Below, piece after piece: positions 1 to 6,336 of a stretch of DNA of 6,717 nucleotides (its first letter is position 1; each line of letters starts with the position of its first letter). The translations under genes and the position numbers were made by a program. Under the pieces are notes generated by a model, which ran no database searches, was not told the origin of the DNA, and worked only from the letters and a program-made list of their open reading frames with translations. The DNA lies in the NCBI GenBank assembly GCA_005884715.1, contig VAZZ01000209.1, forward strand, positions 8,965 through 15,681. Reading direction: 5' to 3'. The stretch comes from Alphaproteobacteria bacterium. Lineage in GTDB: Bacteria > Pseudomonadota > Alphaproteobacteria > Rhizobiales > Aestuariivirgaceae.

Positions 1-351
1 GATCCCGCCATCCTGTGGAAATCGCCCGACGATTGGGGCGATATCGGAAGCCTGCTCGACGACTGGATCGACGACAGCGCGCGCAGTCTCGGCTTTGCGG
101 CCGCGGCAGCGGCATCCATCGTCGATTTCCCAGTCATCATCATCGACGGTGCCTTTCCAGCGGCCGTGCGCGAAAGACTGGTCGAGGCCGTTCGCAACAA
201 GATCATCGGCGTCGATATACGGGGATTGGCGCCCTTCGAGATCTTGAGCGGCACCATCGGCAGCGATGCGCGCGCGATGGGAGCGGCCAGCCTGCCGCTT
301 CTCGCCAACTACGCTGTCGACCGTGATGTACTGTTCAAGGAGATGTTATGA
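1..351 (+). CDS. ROK-family sugar kinase/transcriptional regulator, C-terminal part (5' end outside window)
   Basis: The reading frame is open from base 1 and gives 116 residues of a C-terminus; the start lies upstream of the window. Visible features are an alanine-rich helix (about residues 32-40), a hydrophobic strand with an acidic turn, DFPVIIIDGAFP (about 42-53), and a late small-residue motif, GSDARAMGAASLPL (about 88-101). This arrangement is typical of the C-terminal half of ROK proteins (sugar kinases and NagC/Mlc/XylR-type repressors). The N-terminal half would carry the ATP site, the zinc-binding cysteines and any helix-turn-helix, and it is missing, so kinase and repressor cannot be separated. 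The stop TGA (349-351) overlaps the fructokinase ATG (348-350), and the fructokinase ribosome binding site lies inside this gene, which indicates translational coupling. A role in hexose phosphorylation or in controlling the same operon is inferred from the neighbours. Confidence 0.8.
   Translation, partial: DPAILWKSPDDWGDIGSLLDDWIDDSARSLGFAAAAAASIVDFPVIIIDGAFPAAVRERLVEAVRNKIIGVDIRGLAPFEILSGTIGSDARAMGAASLPLLANYAVDRDVLFKEML
337..342 (+). promoter_or_regulatory. Ribosome binding site of the fructokinase gene
   Basis: AAGGAG sits 5 nt before the ATG at 348 and lies within the last codons of the ROK gene. This fixes the fructokinase start and supports coupled translation of the two genes. Confidence 0.75.
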
Positions 352-1203
352 AGCCGGGCATGATTCTCTGTTGCGGCGAAGCGCTGACCGATTTCATACC
401 GCGCCTCACTCAGGAAGGTGCGCCGGCTTTCGAACCGAAGGTCGGCGGCTCGGTCTTCAACACGGCTGTGGCCTTGGGCCGGCTCGGCCTCCCGTCGGGC
501 TTCTTCGGCGGCCTGTCCATGGATTTCTTCGGCGATGAATTGCGCAAGGCACTCGCGGCGCTATTCCTTCATCGATGAGGGATCGGCCTGTCGGATGCTG
601 GCGCCCGAGGACCTGCCGGATCTGCCCGACGCCATCATCGCCCTTCATCTCGGATCCTTTCCTCTGGCCCTCGAACCCTGCGGCTCGGCCTTCGAGGCGC
701 TCTGCCGGCGGGAATATCAGGCACGGGTCATCCACTTCGATCCCAATATCCGCGTCAATCTCATCAAGGATCGCGTCAGTCACCGGCAACGGGTCGAGCG
801 CATCGTGGCGATGGCAGACATCGTCAAGATGAGCGATGAGGATCTCGCCTGGATGGCGCCAGGGAGCAGCCCGGAAGCTTTCGCCGCGGATTGGCTGAAG
901 CGGGGCGCCAGGCTTGTCGTCGTCACCCGCGGCAAGGACGGGGCGCTTGCTTTTACCAGCAGATTCAAATACGAAGCTCCCGGCGCTCGCGTAAAGGTCG
1001 CCGATACGATCGGCGCCGGCGATACTTTCACCGCCGGGCTCCTCGCGGCCCTCCATGGCTCGGACCGCCTCAGCAAGCCTGCCATAGCGGCACTTGACCA
1101 GGAGAGCGTGCTCGCGGCATTGAAGTTCGCTGTAAAGGCGGCCGCGGTCACCGTATCGCGGCCGGGCGCCGATCCGCCCTGGGCTTATGAACTCGAAGGA
1201 TGA
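348..1203 (+). pseudogene. frk: PfkB-family fructokinase, broken by an internal frame-changing deletion
   Basis: Fructokinase phosphorylates fructose to fructose-6-phosphate in the cytosol. Two frames carry the protein. The first, 348 to about 557, encodes the N-terminus with CGEALTDFIP and the PfkB substrate-side motif VGGSVFNTAVALGRLG, then meets TGA at 576-578. The second, from about 559 to 1203, encodes YSFIDEGSA onward, including FDPNIRVNL, KMSDEDLAWM and the C-terminal PfkB signature DTIGAGDTFTAGLL, with the presumed catalytic Asp at 1021-1023. In family members as I recall them, about 25-30 residues including a DRPTT-like segment lie between FFGDELRKAL and the YSF motif. Here they are absent, and the two frames differ in a way that fits a loss of 3n+2 bases. 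The joined product would be about 285 residues against roughly 305-310 for the family. As written, the gene cannot make a full kinase. The fructokinase call is firmer than exact sugar specificity; a related sugar kinase is the main alternative. Confidence 0.82.
1195..1200 (+). promoter_or_regulatory. Ribosome binding site of pgi
   Basis: GAAGGA ends 6 nt before the ATG at 1207 and overlaps the last codons of the fructokinase gene, supporting that start and co-transcription. Confidence 0.7.
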
Positions 1204-1206
1204 AGC

Positions 1207-2825
1207 ATGACCGTTTCCAGACGCGCTTTCGATGCGCTGGTGCAGCATCGGGCGAAAAAAAGCCTGCGCGACATGCGGCAGGCTTTCAATGATGATCCAC
1301 TAAGGTTCAAACGCTTCTCGCTCGGCCTCGATGATGTGCTGCTCGACTGGTCGAAATGCGCGGTGACGGCAGAGACCATGAAGCTCCTGCATGATCTCGC
1401 CGAAGCGAGCGATGTTGCCGGCAAACGCGATCAGATGTTCGCAGGCGACCTCATCAATACCAGCGAGCAGCGCGCCGTATTGCATGTCGCCCTGCGCAAC
1501 CGCTCCAACCGGCCGATCCGCGTCGCTGGCCAGGATGTGATGCCGGAGGTCAGTCGCGTGCTTTCCGCCATGCGCGATTTCGCAACCGGCGTCCGTTCGG
1601 GCGCCATCGCCACGGCCAGCGGCAAGCGCATCAGCGATGTGGTGAATATCGGCATTGGCGGTTCCGATCTGGGCCCCGCAATGACGGTTCTGGCGCTCGC
1701 TCCCTATCATGACGGCCCGCGCCTGCATTTCGTCTCCAATATCGATGGCGCGCATCTCGCCGATACGCTGAAACATCTCGATCCCGCGAAGACCTTGTTC
1801 CTCATCGCCTCGAAGACCTTCACCACCGTCGAGACCATGACCAATGCGCATTCGGCACGCGAATGGATCGTCAAGCATCTCGGTGAGACTGCGGTATCCA
1901 AACATTTCGCCGCAATCTCGACCGCCCTCGACAAGGTCAGGGCCTTCGGCATCGGCGAAGAGCGCGCCTTCGGCTTCTGGGACTGGGTGGGCGGGCGCTA
2001 TTCAATATGGTCGGCCATCGGCCTGCCGCTGATGATCGCCATCGGCCCTGAGAATTTCGGCCATTTCCTTTCCGGCGCGCATGCGATGGATGAACATTTC
2101 CGCTCGGCGCCCATCGATCAGAATCTGCCCGTGACCATGGGCCTGATCGGTGTCTGGCACCGCAATTTCTGCGGCTATGCGACACGCGCTGTCATCCCCT
2201 ATGACCAGCGTCTCTCCCGTCTGCCGGCCTATCTGCAGCAGCTCGACATGGAATCGAACGGCAAAGGGGTTCAGCGCGACGGCACGAAAGTTGAGACCGA
2301 TACCGGTCCGGTTGTCTGGGGCGAGCCTGGCACCAATGGCCAGCATGCCTTCTTCCAGCTCATTCACCAGGGCACCAGCGTGATCCCCGTCGAATTCCTG
2401 ATTGCGGCGCAATCGCATGAGCCGGCTCTCGCCCAGCATCACAATCTTTTGATGGCGAATTGCCTGGCGCAATCGGAAGCCCTGATGCTGAAGAAGCGAA
2501 GAAGCAGCTGCTCGCCCAGGGCAAGGACGAAGCGGAAGCCGAAAGACTGGCGCCGCACCGCGTCTTCACCGGCAATCGCCCATCGCTCACCATCGTCTAC
2601 AGGAAGCTCGATTCCCACACGCTCGGCCGGCTTATCGCGCTTTATGAGCATCGCGTCTTCGTCGAAGCGGCGATCTGGAACATCAATGCCTTCGATCAAT
2701 GGGGCGTCGAACTGGGTAAGGAGCTGGCGACCGGGCTGTTGGCGATCGTCGAAGGGAAAAGCGAGGCCTCGGAACGGGATGGCTCGACCCAGGGCCTCGT
2801 CGCGCATCTGCGGGGTTTGCATTAG
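1207..2825 (+). pseudogene. pgi: Glucose-6-phosphate isomerase, frameshifted near the C-terminus
   Basis: Cytosolic enzyme interconverting glucose-6-phosphate and fructose-6-phosphate. The first frame runs from ATG 1207 to about 2487 and carries NIGIGGSDLG (sugar-phosphate loop, about residues 148-157), SKTFTT (202-207, phosphate binding), the family signature DWVGGRYSIWSAIG (from 259), the catalytic-base region DMESNGK with Glu349, and GTNGQHAFFQLIHQGT with His380. After ALM the protein continues in another frame, from about 2484 to the stop TAG at 2823-2825: AEEAKKQLLAQGKDEAEAE, then HRVFTGNRPS, and the second signature AAIWNINAFDQWGVELGK with the conserved Lys at 2718-2720. If not corrected, the first frame runs on with unrelated residues to 3048, into the next gene. 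The two pieces sum to about 539 residues, close to the usual roughly 540-550. Only about 4-6 residues after ALM are missing, including the expected GR/GK turn. As written, the active-site Lys is lost from the main frame. Confidence 0.9.
2483..2490 (+). other. Frame-change point in pgi at the word TGATGCTG (candidate deletion junction)
   Basis: The 8-mer TGATGCTG reads as part of L-M-L in the upstream pgi frame and as part of D-A-E in the downstream frame. Both readings fit the family on their own side. A parental gene with two copies of this word about 13 or 16 bases apart, losing one copy and the bases between, would give exactly this sequence and the observed 3n+1 frame change. The second copy is inferred, not seen. 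Confidence 0.5.
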
Positions 2826-2906
2826 CGTTCCCTTTCTCCCCGGGGGAGGAGGAGCTCGCAAGAGTCTGTTGACAGCCGTACCCCTTCCGGCCTCACTCGC
2901 GTCCGC
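2826..2906 (+). other. Short gap between pgi and the importer genes, with a possible displaced N-terminus of the permease
   Basis: This 81-base gap holds a purine-rich Shine-Dalgarno-like tract (2842-2854) but no ATG, GTG or TTG at normal distance in the permease frame. In the frame starting at 2863 the bases read SLLTAVPLPASLA, which looks like a plausible permease leader. One extra T after 2861 would make AATGAGT and place an ATG about 6 nt after the purine tract. Linking that leader to the permease would need one more frame change before 2907. No clear promoter is visible: an exact TTGACA occurs at 2869-2874, but nothing like a -10 box lies 16-18 bases later. Confidence 0.3.
2832..2852 (+). 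repeat. Short inverted repeat overlapping a strong Shine-Dalgarno-like tract
   Basis: CTCCCC (2836-2841) and GGGGAG (2843-2848) are exact reverse complements around one base. The arms extend outward by four more pairs, two of them G-U, to 2832 and 2852. The right arm includes the purine tract GGGGGAGGAGGAG (2842-2854), the best ribosome binding site in the gap between pgi and the permease gene. If folded (with the innermost pairs open), it could mask that site. There is no following T-run, so it is not a convincing terminator. Confidence 0.35.
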
Positions 2907-3758
2907 ATGCACTCTTTCTGGAAGATATTCAGCAAAGACAAGGTCGCGCTTTTTGGCCTCGCCGTTATTGTCATTGTCACGCTGGCGGCTGTGCTGGCAC
3001 CCGTCCTGGCACCTTATGATCCGAGCGAGCAATTTTTCGACGGCCTGACGCTGGAAGGCTCGCCCTTGCCGCCTAATGAACGCTTCTGGTTCGGCACCGA
3101 CACCAATGGCCGCGATCAATTGTCCCGCCTTCTCTATGGCGCGCGCACCTCGCTCATGATCGGCATTGTCGCCAATGGCATCGCAGTCGCGATCGGGACA
3201 CTTCTGGGCGTCATTGCCGGCTATGCCCGCGGCTTCCTGGGAGCGGCGATCATGCGGTTCACCGATCTCATGATGGCCTTCCCGCCGCTGCTCTTCGCCA
3301 TAGCACTTGCCGCCATATTGAAGCCCGGCCTCGCGATCATCATCGTCGTCATCGCGCTGGTCAATTGGGTGCAGATCGCCCGCGTCATCTATACCGAGAC
3401 GACGTCGCTTTCCGAGCGCGAATATATCGAAGCGGCGCGCGCCTTGGGCGCCTCGACGACCCGCATCCTGTTTCGCCACCTCATCCCGCATCTCATACCG
3501 ACCATCATCGTCTATGCGACGCTCGGCGTCGCGACGACGGTTCTCCTGGAAGCGATGCTGTCCTTCCTCGGCCGCGGCGTGCAGCCGCCGACGCCCGCCT
3601 GGGGCATGATGATCTTCGAAAGCCAGTCTTATTTCCTCAATGCGCCCTGGCTCGTCTTCATTCCGGGGGCGGCGATCCTGATCGTGGCGCTCGCTTTCAA
3701 TCTGGCGGGTGACGGCTTGCGCGACGCGCTCGATCCGACCCAGCGAGGGCGGCGCTGA
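2907..3758 (+). CDS. Peptide/nickel-type ABC transporter permease, DppC-like
   Basis: Inner-membrane permease of a dipeptide/oligopeptide/nickel/opine importer (DppC/OppC family), 283 residues from ATG 2907. The N-terminus HSFWKIFSKDKVALFGL followed by a long hydrophobic helix (about residues 13-36) matches the family's first membrane segment. Next come the periplasmic motif GTDTNGRDQLSRLLYGAR, several further membrane segments, and the cytoplasmic EAA loop EYIEAARALGAS (from residue 172), whose conserved Gly contacts the ATPase. LEAMLSFLGRGVQPP and the ending ALDPTQRGRR are also typical of DppC. The stop overlaps the next ATG as TGATG, so it is coupled to the DppB-like gene. The ATG used here lacks a ribosome binding site; a strong purine tract lies about 50 bases upstream, and a short N-terminal extension may have been lost or frameshifted. 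The membrane core is intact. The substrate cannot be told from the permease. Confidence 0.9.
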   Translation: MHSFWKIFSKDKVALFGLAVIVIVTLAAVLAPVLAPYDPSEQFFDGLTLEGSPLPPNERFWFGTDTNGRDQLSRLLYGARTSLMIGIVANGIAVAIGTLLGVIAGYARGFLGAAIMRFTDLMMAFPPLLFAIALAAILKPGLAIIIVVIALVNWVQIARVIYTETTSLSEREYIEAARALGASTTRILFRHLIPHLIPTIIVYATLGVATTVLLEAMLSFLGRGVQPPTPAWGMMIFESQSYFLNAPWLVFIPGAAILIVALAFNLAGDGLRDALDPTQRGRR

Positions 3759-4678
3759 TGGTCTTCTATCTCGCCAAACGGCTTTCGGCCTCGGCCCTCA
3801 TCCTGGTCGGCGTCACCCTCGTCACTTTCTGCCTCACCTTCATCATCCCGGCCGATCCTGTGGCGATGATCGCCGGGCGCAATTCGACCCCTGAAACGCG
3901 CGAGCAGATCCGCGAGCAGCTCGGCCTCAACCAGCCGCTCCCTGAGCAATATGCGAACTATGTAAAGCGCCTTGCGCGGGGCGATTTCGGCATTTCCTAT
4001 GCGCGCAAGAGTGCCGTCGGCGACCTCATCGCGTCACGGCTGCCAGCGACGCTGCTTTTGATGCTGGGCGCCATCATCGCCGAACTTCTCATCGGCCTCC
4101 CGGCCGGCCTCTATGCGGCGGCAAGGCGTGGCGAGACCGGCGACAAGGTAGCGATGACCCTCTCCTTCCTCACCGTGTCGACGCCGCAATTCGTCCTCGG
4201 CTTGAGCCTTCTCTATCTCTTCGCCTATCGGCTCGGCTGGTTCCCGTTGAGCGGTTATGGCACGCTTCGTCATCTGATCCTGCCCGCCGTCACGCTCGGC
4301 CTCGCCGGCGGCGGCTGGTATTCGCGCATGATGCGATCCTCGATGATCGAAATCCTGCGCCAGGATTATATCAGGACGGCGAGAGCCAAGGGCATGAGCG
4401 AGAAACGCGTGATGTTTGTCCACGCTTTGCGCAATGCTATCCTGCCGGTCATCGCTATGATCGGCCTCGATATCGGGATCTTCATGTCGGGCGTCGTGGT
4501 GGTTGAGAATGTTTTCGGCTGGCCGGGCATAGGTCAGCTGATGTGGCAGGCCATCCAGTCGCTCGATATCCCGATTATCATGGGGGTGACGACGGTTGCC
4601 GCTCTGTTCATCGTGGCGGGAAACTTTCTGGCCGACCTCACGGCCCCCCTGATTGACCCGCGCATCCGCTTGCGCTGA
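3758..4678 (+). CDS. Peptide/nickel-type ABC transporter permease, DppB-like
   Basis: Partner inner-membrane permease, 306 residues, the normal DppB length. The first membrane helix (about residues 9-31) is followed by PADPVAMIAGRNSTPE, the family's IREQLGLNQPLPEQYANYV segment and RGDFGISY, all characteristic of the DppB/OppB periplasmic domain. SRLPATLLL opens the transmembrane domain. The EAA loop begins at Asp203 (DYIRTARAKGMSEKRV, then HALRNAILPV). GWPGIGQLMWQAI and the terminal APLIDPRIR are also family hallmarks. Its ATG shares one base with the preceding stop. The binding-protein gene starts one base after its own stop, so all three importer genes are probably one transcript. It should form a heterodimer with the DppC-like protein and need two ATPase subunits, which are not in the window. 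No defect is visible. Confidence 0.93.
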   Translation: MVFYLAKRLSASALILVGVTLVTFCLTFIIPADPVAMIAGRNSTPETREQIREQLGLNQPLPEQYANYVKRLARGDFGISYARKSAVGDLIASRLPATLLLMLGAIIAELLIGLPAGLYAAARRGETGDKVAMTLSFLTVSTPQFVLGLSLLYLFAYRLGWFPLSGYGTLRHLILPAVTLGLAGGGWYSRMMRSSMIEILRQDYIRTARAKGMSEKRVMFVHALRNAILPVIAMIGLDIGIFMSGVVVVENVFGWPGIGQLMWQAIQSLDIPIIMGVTTVAALFIVAGNFLADLTAPLIDPRIRLR

Positions 4679-4679
4679 T

Positions 4680-6281
4680 ATGCGGTTTGGAATTAGTTCA
4701 TACCTTGCCACCGCCCCCGCCGTCCTGGCGCAAAGCCACAAACAGGGTGGTGCCGCTGTCGTCACCTTCAACAACGACCTTACCACGCTCGATCCGCAAG
4801 TGGGTTATGACTGGCAGAACTGGTCGGTCATCAAATCGATCTTCGACGGGCTGATGGACTATAAGCCCGGCACGACCCAACTCGAGCCTGACCTTGCCGA
4901 GAGCTATACGATTTCCGATGACGGCCTCACCTATACATTCAAACTCAGGGACGGAGTTAAATTCCACAATGGCCGGGCAATGACGCCGGCCGATGTGAAA
5001 TATTCGCTGGAGCGCGCCGTCAATCCGGCGACGCAGAGCCCGGGCGGCGGCTATTTCAGCGCCATCGAAGGCTATGACGCGCTGGCTGGCGGCAAGGCGA
5101 CGGAACTTTCCGGCATCCGCATCATCGATAACAAGACCATCTCCTTCACCCTCACGCGTCCCGATGCAACTTTCCTGCATCTGATGGCGATCAACTTCGG
5201 CTACATCGTGCCGAAGGAGGAAGTAGAGAAAGCCGGCAGCGACTGGGGCAAGAAGCCGGTCGGCACCGGCGCCTTCAAGTTCGTCGAATGGGTGCCGGGC
5301 CAGCACATCGTGCTCGAGCGCAACAAGGACTATCACCGGCAGGGCGTGCCCTATCTCGACAAGCTCACTTTCGAATTCGGCCAGGACCCGACAGTCGCCG
5401 TCCTCAGGCTCAAGAATGGCGAGGTCGACATTGTCGGTGACGGCATTCCGCCCGCCCAGTTCACCGAGATCATGGCCGATCCCGCCAACAAGGATCTCAT
5501 TGCCGAGGGCGACCAGCTTCATACCGGCTATGTGACGATGAATGTCACCCAGCCGCCCTTCGACAATCTGAAAGTACGCCAGGCGGTCAATATGGCGATC
5601 AACAAGGATCGCATTGTGCGGCTCATCAACAACCGCGCCGTGCCCGCCAATCAGGCGCTGCCGCCTGCCATGCCGGGCTACAACAAGGACAACAAGGGCT
5701 ATGCCTTCGATCCGGACGGCGCAAAGAAACTTCTCGCCGAGGCAGGCAAACCGCAAGGCTTCACCACCGAACTTTATGCGATGAATGTCGATCCTAATCC
5801 GCGCATCGCTCAGGCGATCCAGCAGGATCTGGCGGCCGTCGGCATCAAGGCCGAGATCCGCTCGCTGGCGCAAGCGGAAGTCATCGCCGCGGGCGGCTCC
5901 GGCAAGGCGCCGATGATCTGGTCGGGCGGCATGGCCTGGATCGCCGACTTCCCGGATCCGGCCAATTTCTATTACGGCATTCTGGGCTGCGCCGGTGCGG
6001 TTGAAGGCGGCTGGAACTGGTCCAAATACTGCAACAAGGAACTCGATGGCCGGGCCGAAAATGCCGATGCAATGGTGAAGGCGGACGAGACCGACAAGCG
6101 CATCTCCGAATGGAAGAACCTGTTCGATGACGTGCTCAAGGATGCACCCTGGGCACCAGTCTTCAACGAGAAGCGCTTCACCTATCATTCGGCCAGGCTG
6201 GGCGGCGATCCGGCACTGTTCACCGATCCGATCCATATCCCCGTGAATTACGACTACATTTTTGCAAAGGACTCACAGTAA
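4680..6281 (+). CDS. Extracellular solute-binding protein, family 5 (DppA/OppA-like)
   Basis: Periplasmic binding protein that delivers substrate to the two permeases, 533 residues from ATG 4680. I prefer this start to the in-frame TTG at 4653, which lies inside the DppB-like gene, because ATG 4680 follows the previous stop by one base and gives a signal-like N-terminus. Family 5 marks are TLDPQVGYDWQNW, LEPDLAESYTISDDGLTY, the signature region FKLRDGVKFHNGRAMT with DVKYSLERAVNP, GTGAFKFVEWVPGQ, LKNGEVDIV and VRQAVNMAINKDRIV. Near the C-terminus two cysteines, C437 (LGCAG) and C451 (KYCNKEL), flank GGWNWSK and could form a disulfide. The signal peptide is unusually short: only about 14 uncharged residues lie between Arg2 and the likely cleavage after VLA, so a few codons may be missing. 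Peptides, opines, nickel complexes or other amide compounds are all possible ligands for this family; the amidase next door is the only hint. Confidence 0.92.
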   Translation: MRFGISSYLATAPAVLAQSHKQGGAAVVTFNNDLTTLDPQVGYDWQNWSVIKSIFDGLMDYKPGTTQLEPDLAESYTISDDGLTYTFKLRDGVKFHNGRAMTPADVKYSLERAVNPATQSPGGGYFSAIEGYDALAGGKATELSGIRIIDNKTISFTLTRPDATFLHLMAINFGYIVPKEEVEKAGSDWGKKPVGTGAFKFVEWVPGQHIVLERNKDYHRQGVPYLDKLTFEFGQDPTVAVLRLKNGEVDIVGDGIPPAQFTEIMADPANKDLIAEGDQLHTGYVTMNVTQPPFDNLKVRQAVNMAINKDRIVRLINNRAVPANQALPPAMPGYNKDNKGYAFDPDGAKKLLAEAGKPQGFTTELYAMNVDPNPRIAQAIQQDLAAVGIKAEIRSLAQAEVIAAGGSGKAPMIWSGGMAWIADFPDPANFYYGILGCAGAVEGGWNWSKYCNKELDGRAENADAMVKADETDKRISEWKNLFDDVLKDAPWAPVFNEKRFTYHSARLGGDPALFTDPIHIPVNYDYIFAKDSQ

Positions 6282-6291
6282 CCGAGAAAGA

Positions 6292-6323
6292 CGGCCCCGC
6301 TCGCTTCAGAGTCGGCGGGGCCG
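6292..6323 (+). terminator. GC-rich stem-loop after the binding-protein gene, no U-tract
   Basis: CGGCCCCGC (6292-6300) pairs perfectly with GCGGGGCCG (6315-6323) around a 14-base loop, starting 11 bases after the binding-protein stop. It is not followed by a T-run, so it is a weak case for intrinsic termination. A stem at this position more often protects the 3' end of an abundant binding-protein mRNA or attenuates read-through to the gene behind it. Structure is seen; function is inferred. Confidence 0.5.
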
Positions 6324-6336
6324 ATCGCATCAGGTG

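Noticed and set aside
457..1248. A 263-codon minus-strand open frame across frk
   Set aside because: It is antisense to recognised PfkB motifs, with no ribosome binding site or family resemblance.
540..2500. Programmed frameshifting as the explanation for the frk and pgi frame changes
   Set aside because: There is no slippery heptamer at either junction, and codons are missing in addition to the frame change, which recoding would not explain.
2869..2895. TTGACA as a sigma-70 -35 box before the permease gene
   Set aside because: No -10-like hexamer lies 16-18 bases downstream, and the match is probably coincidental with a possible LLTA coding stretch.
2488..3048. The continuation of the pgi frame to 3048 as a real C-terminal extension or fusion
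   Set aside because: The residues after 2487 are unlike any domain I know, while the genuine PGI C-terminus with its signature lies in the other frame; the frame also overlaps the permease gene.
2439..3491. A 350-codon minus-strand open frame across the pgi end and the permease start
   Set aside because: It spans two genes and the gap between them, and its composition (Asp/Arg/Gly-rich) is typical of antisense shadows.
4653..4679. TTG 4653 as the start of the binding protein
   Set aside because: It lies inside the DppB-like gene and would put charged, non-signal-like residues before the hydrophobic segment; ATG 4680 fits better.
4698..6236. A 512-codon open frame on the minus strand opposite the binding-protein gene
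   Set aside because: It mirrors the GC-rich codon structure of the real gene, shows no domain I recognise, and the + strand reading is a clear family 5 binding protein.
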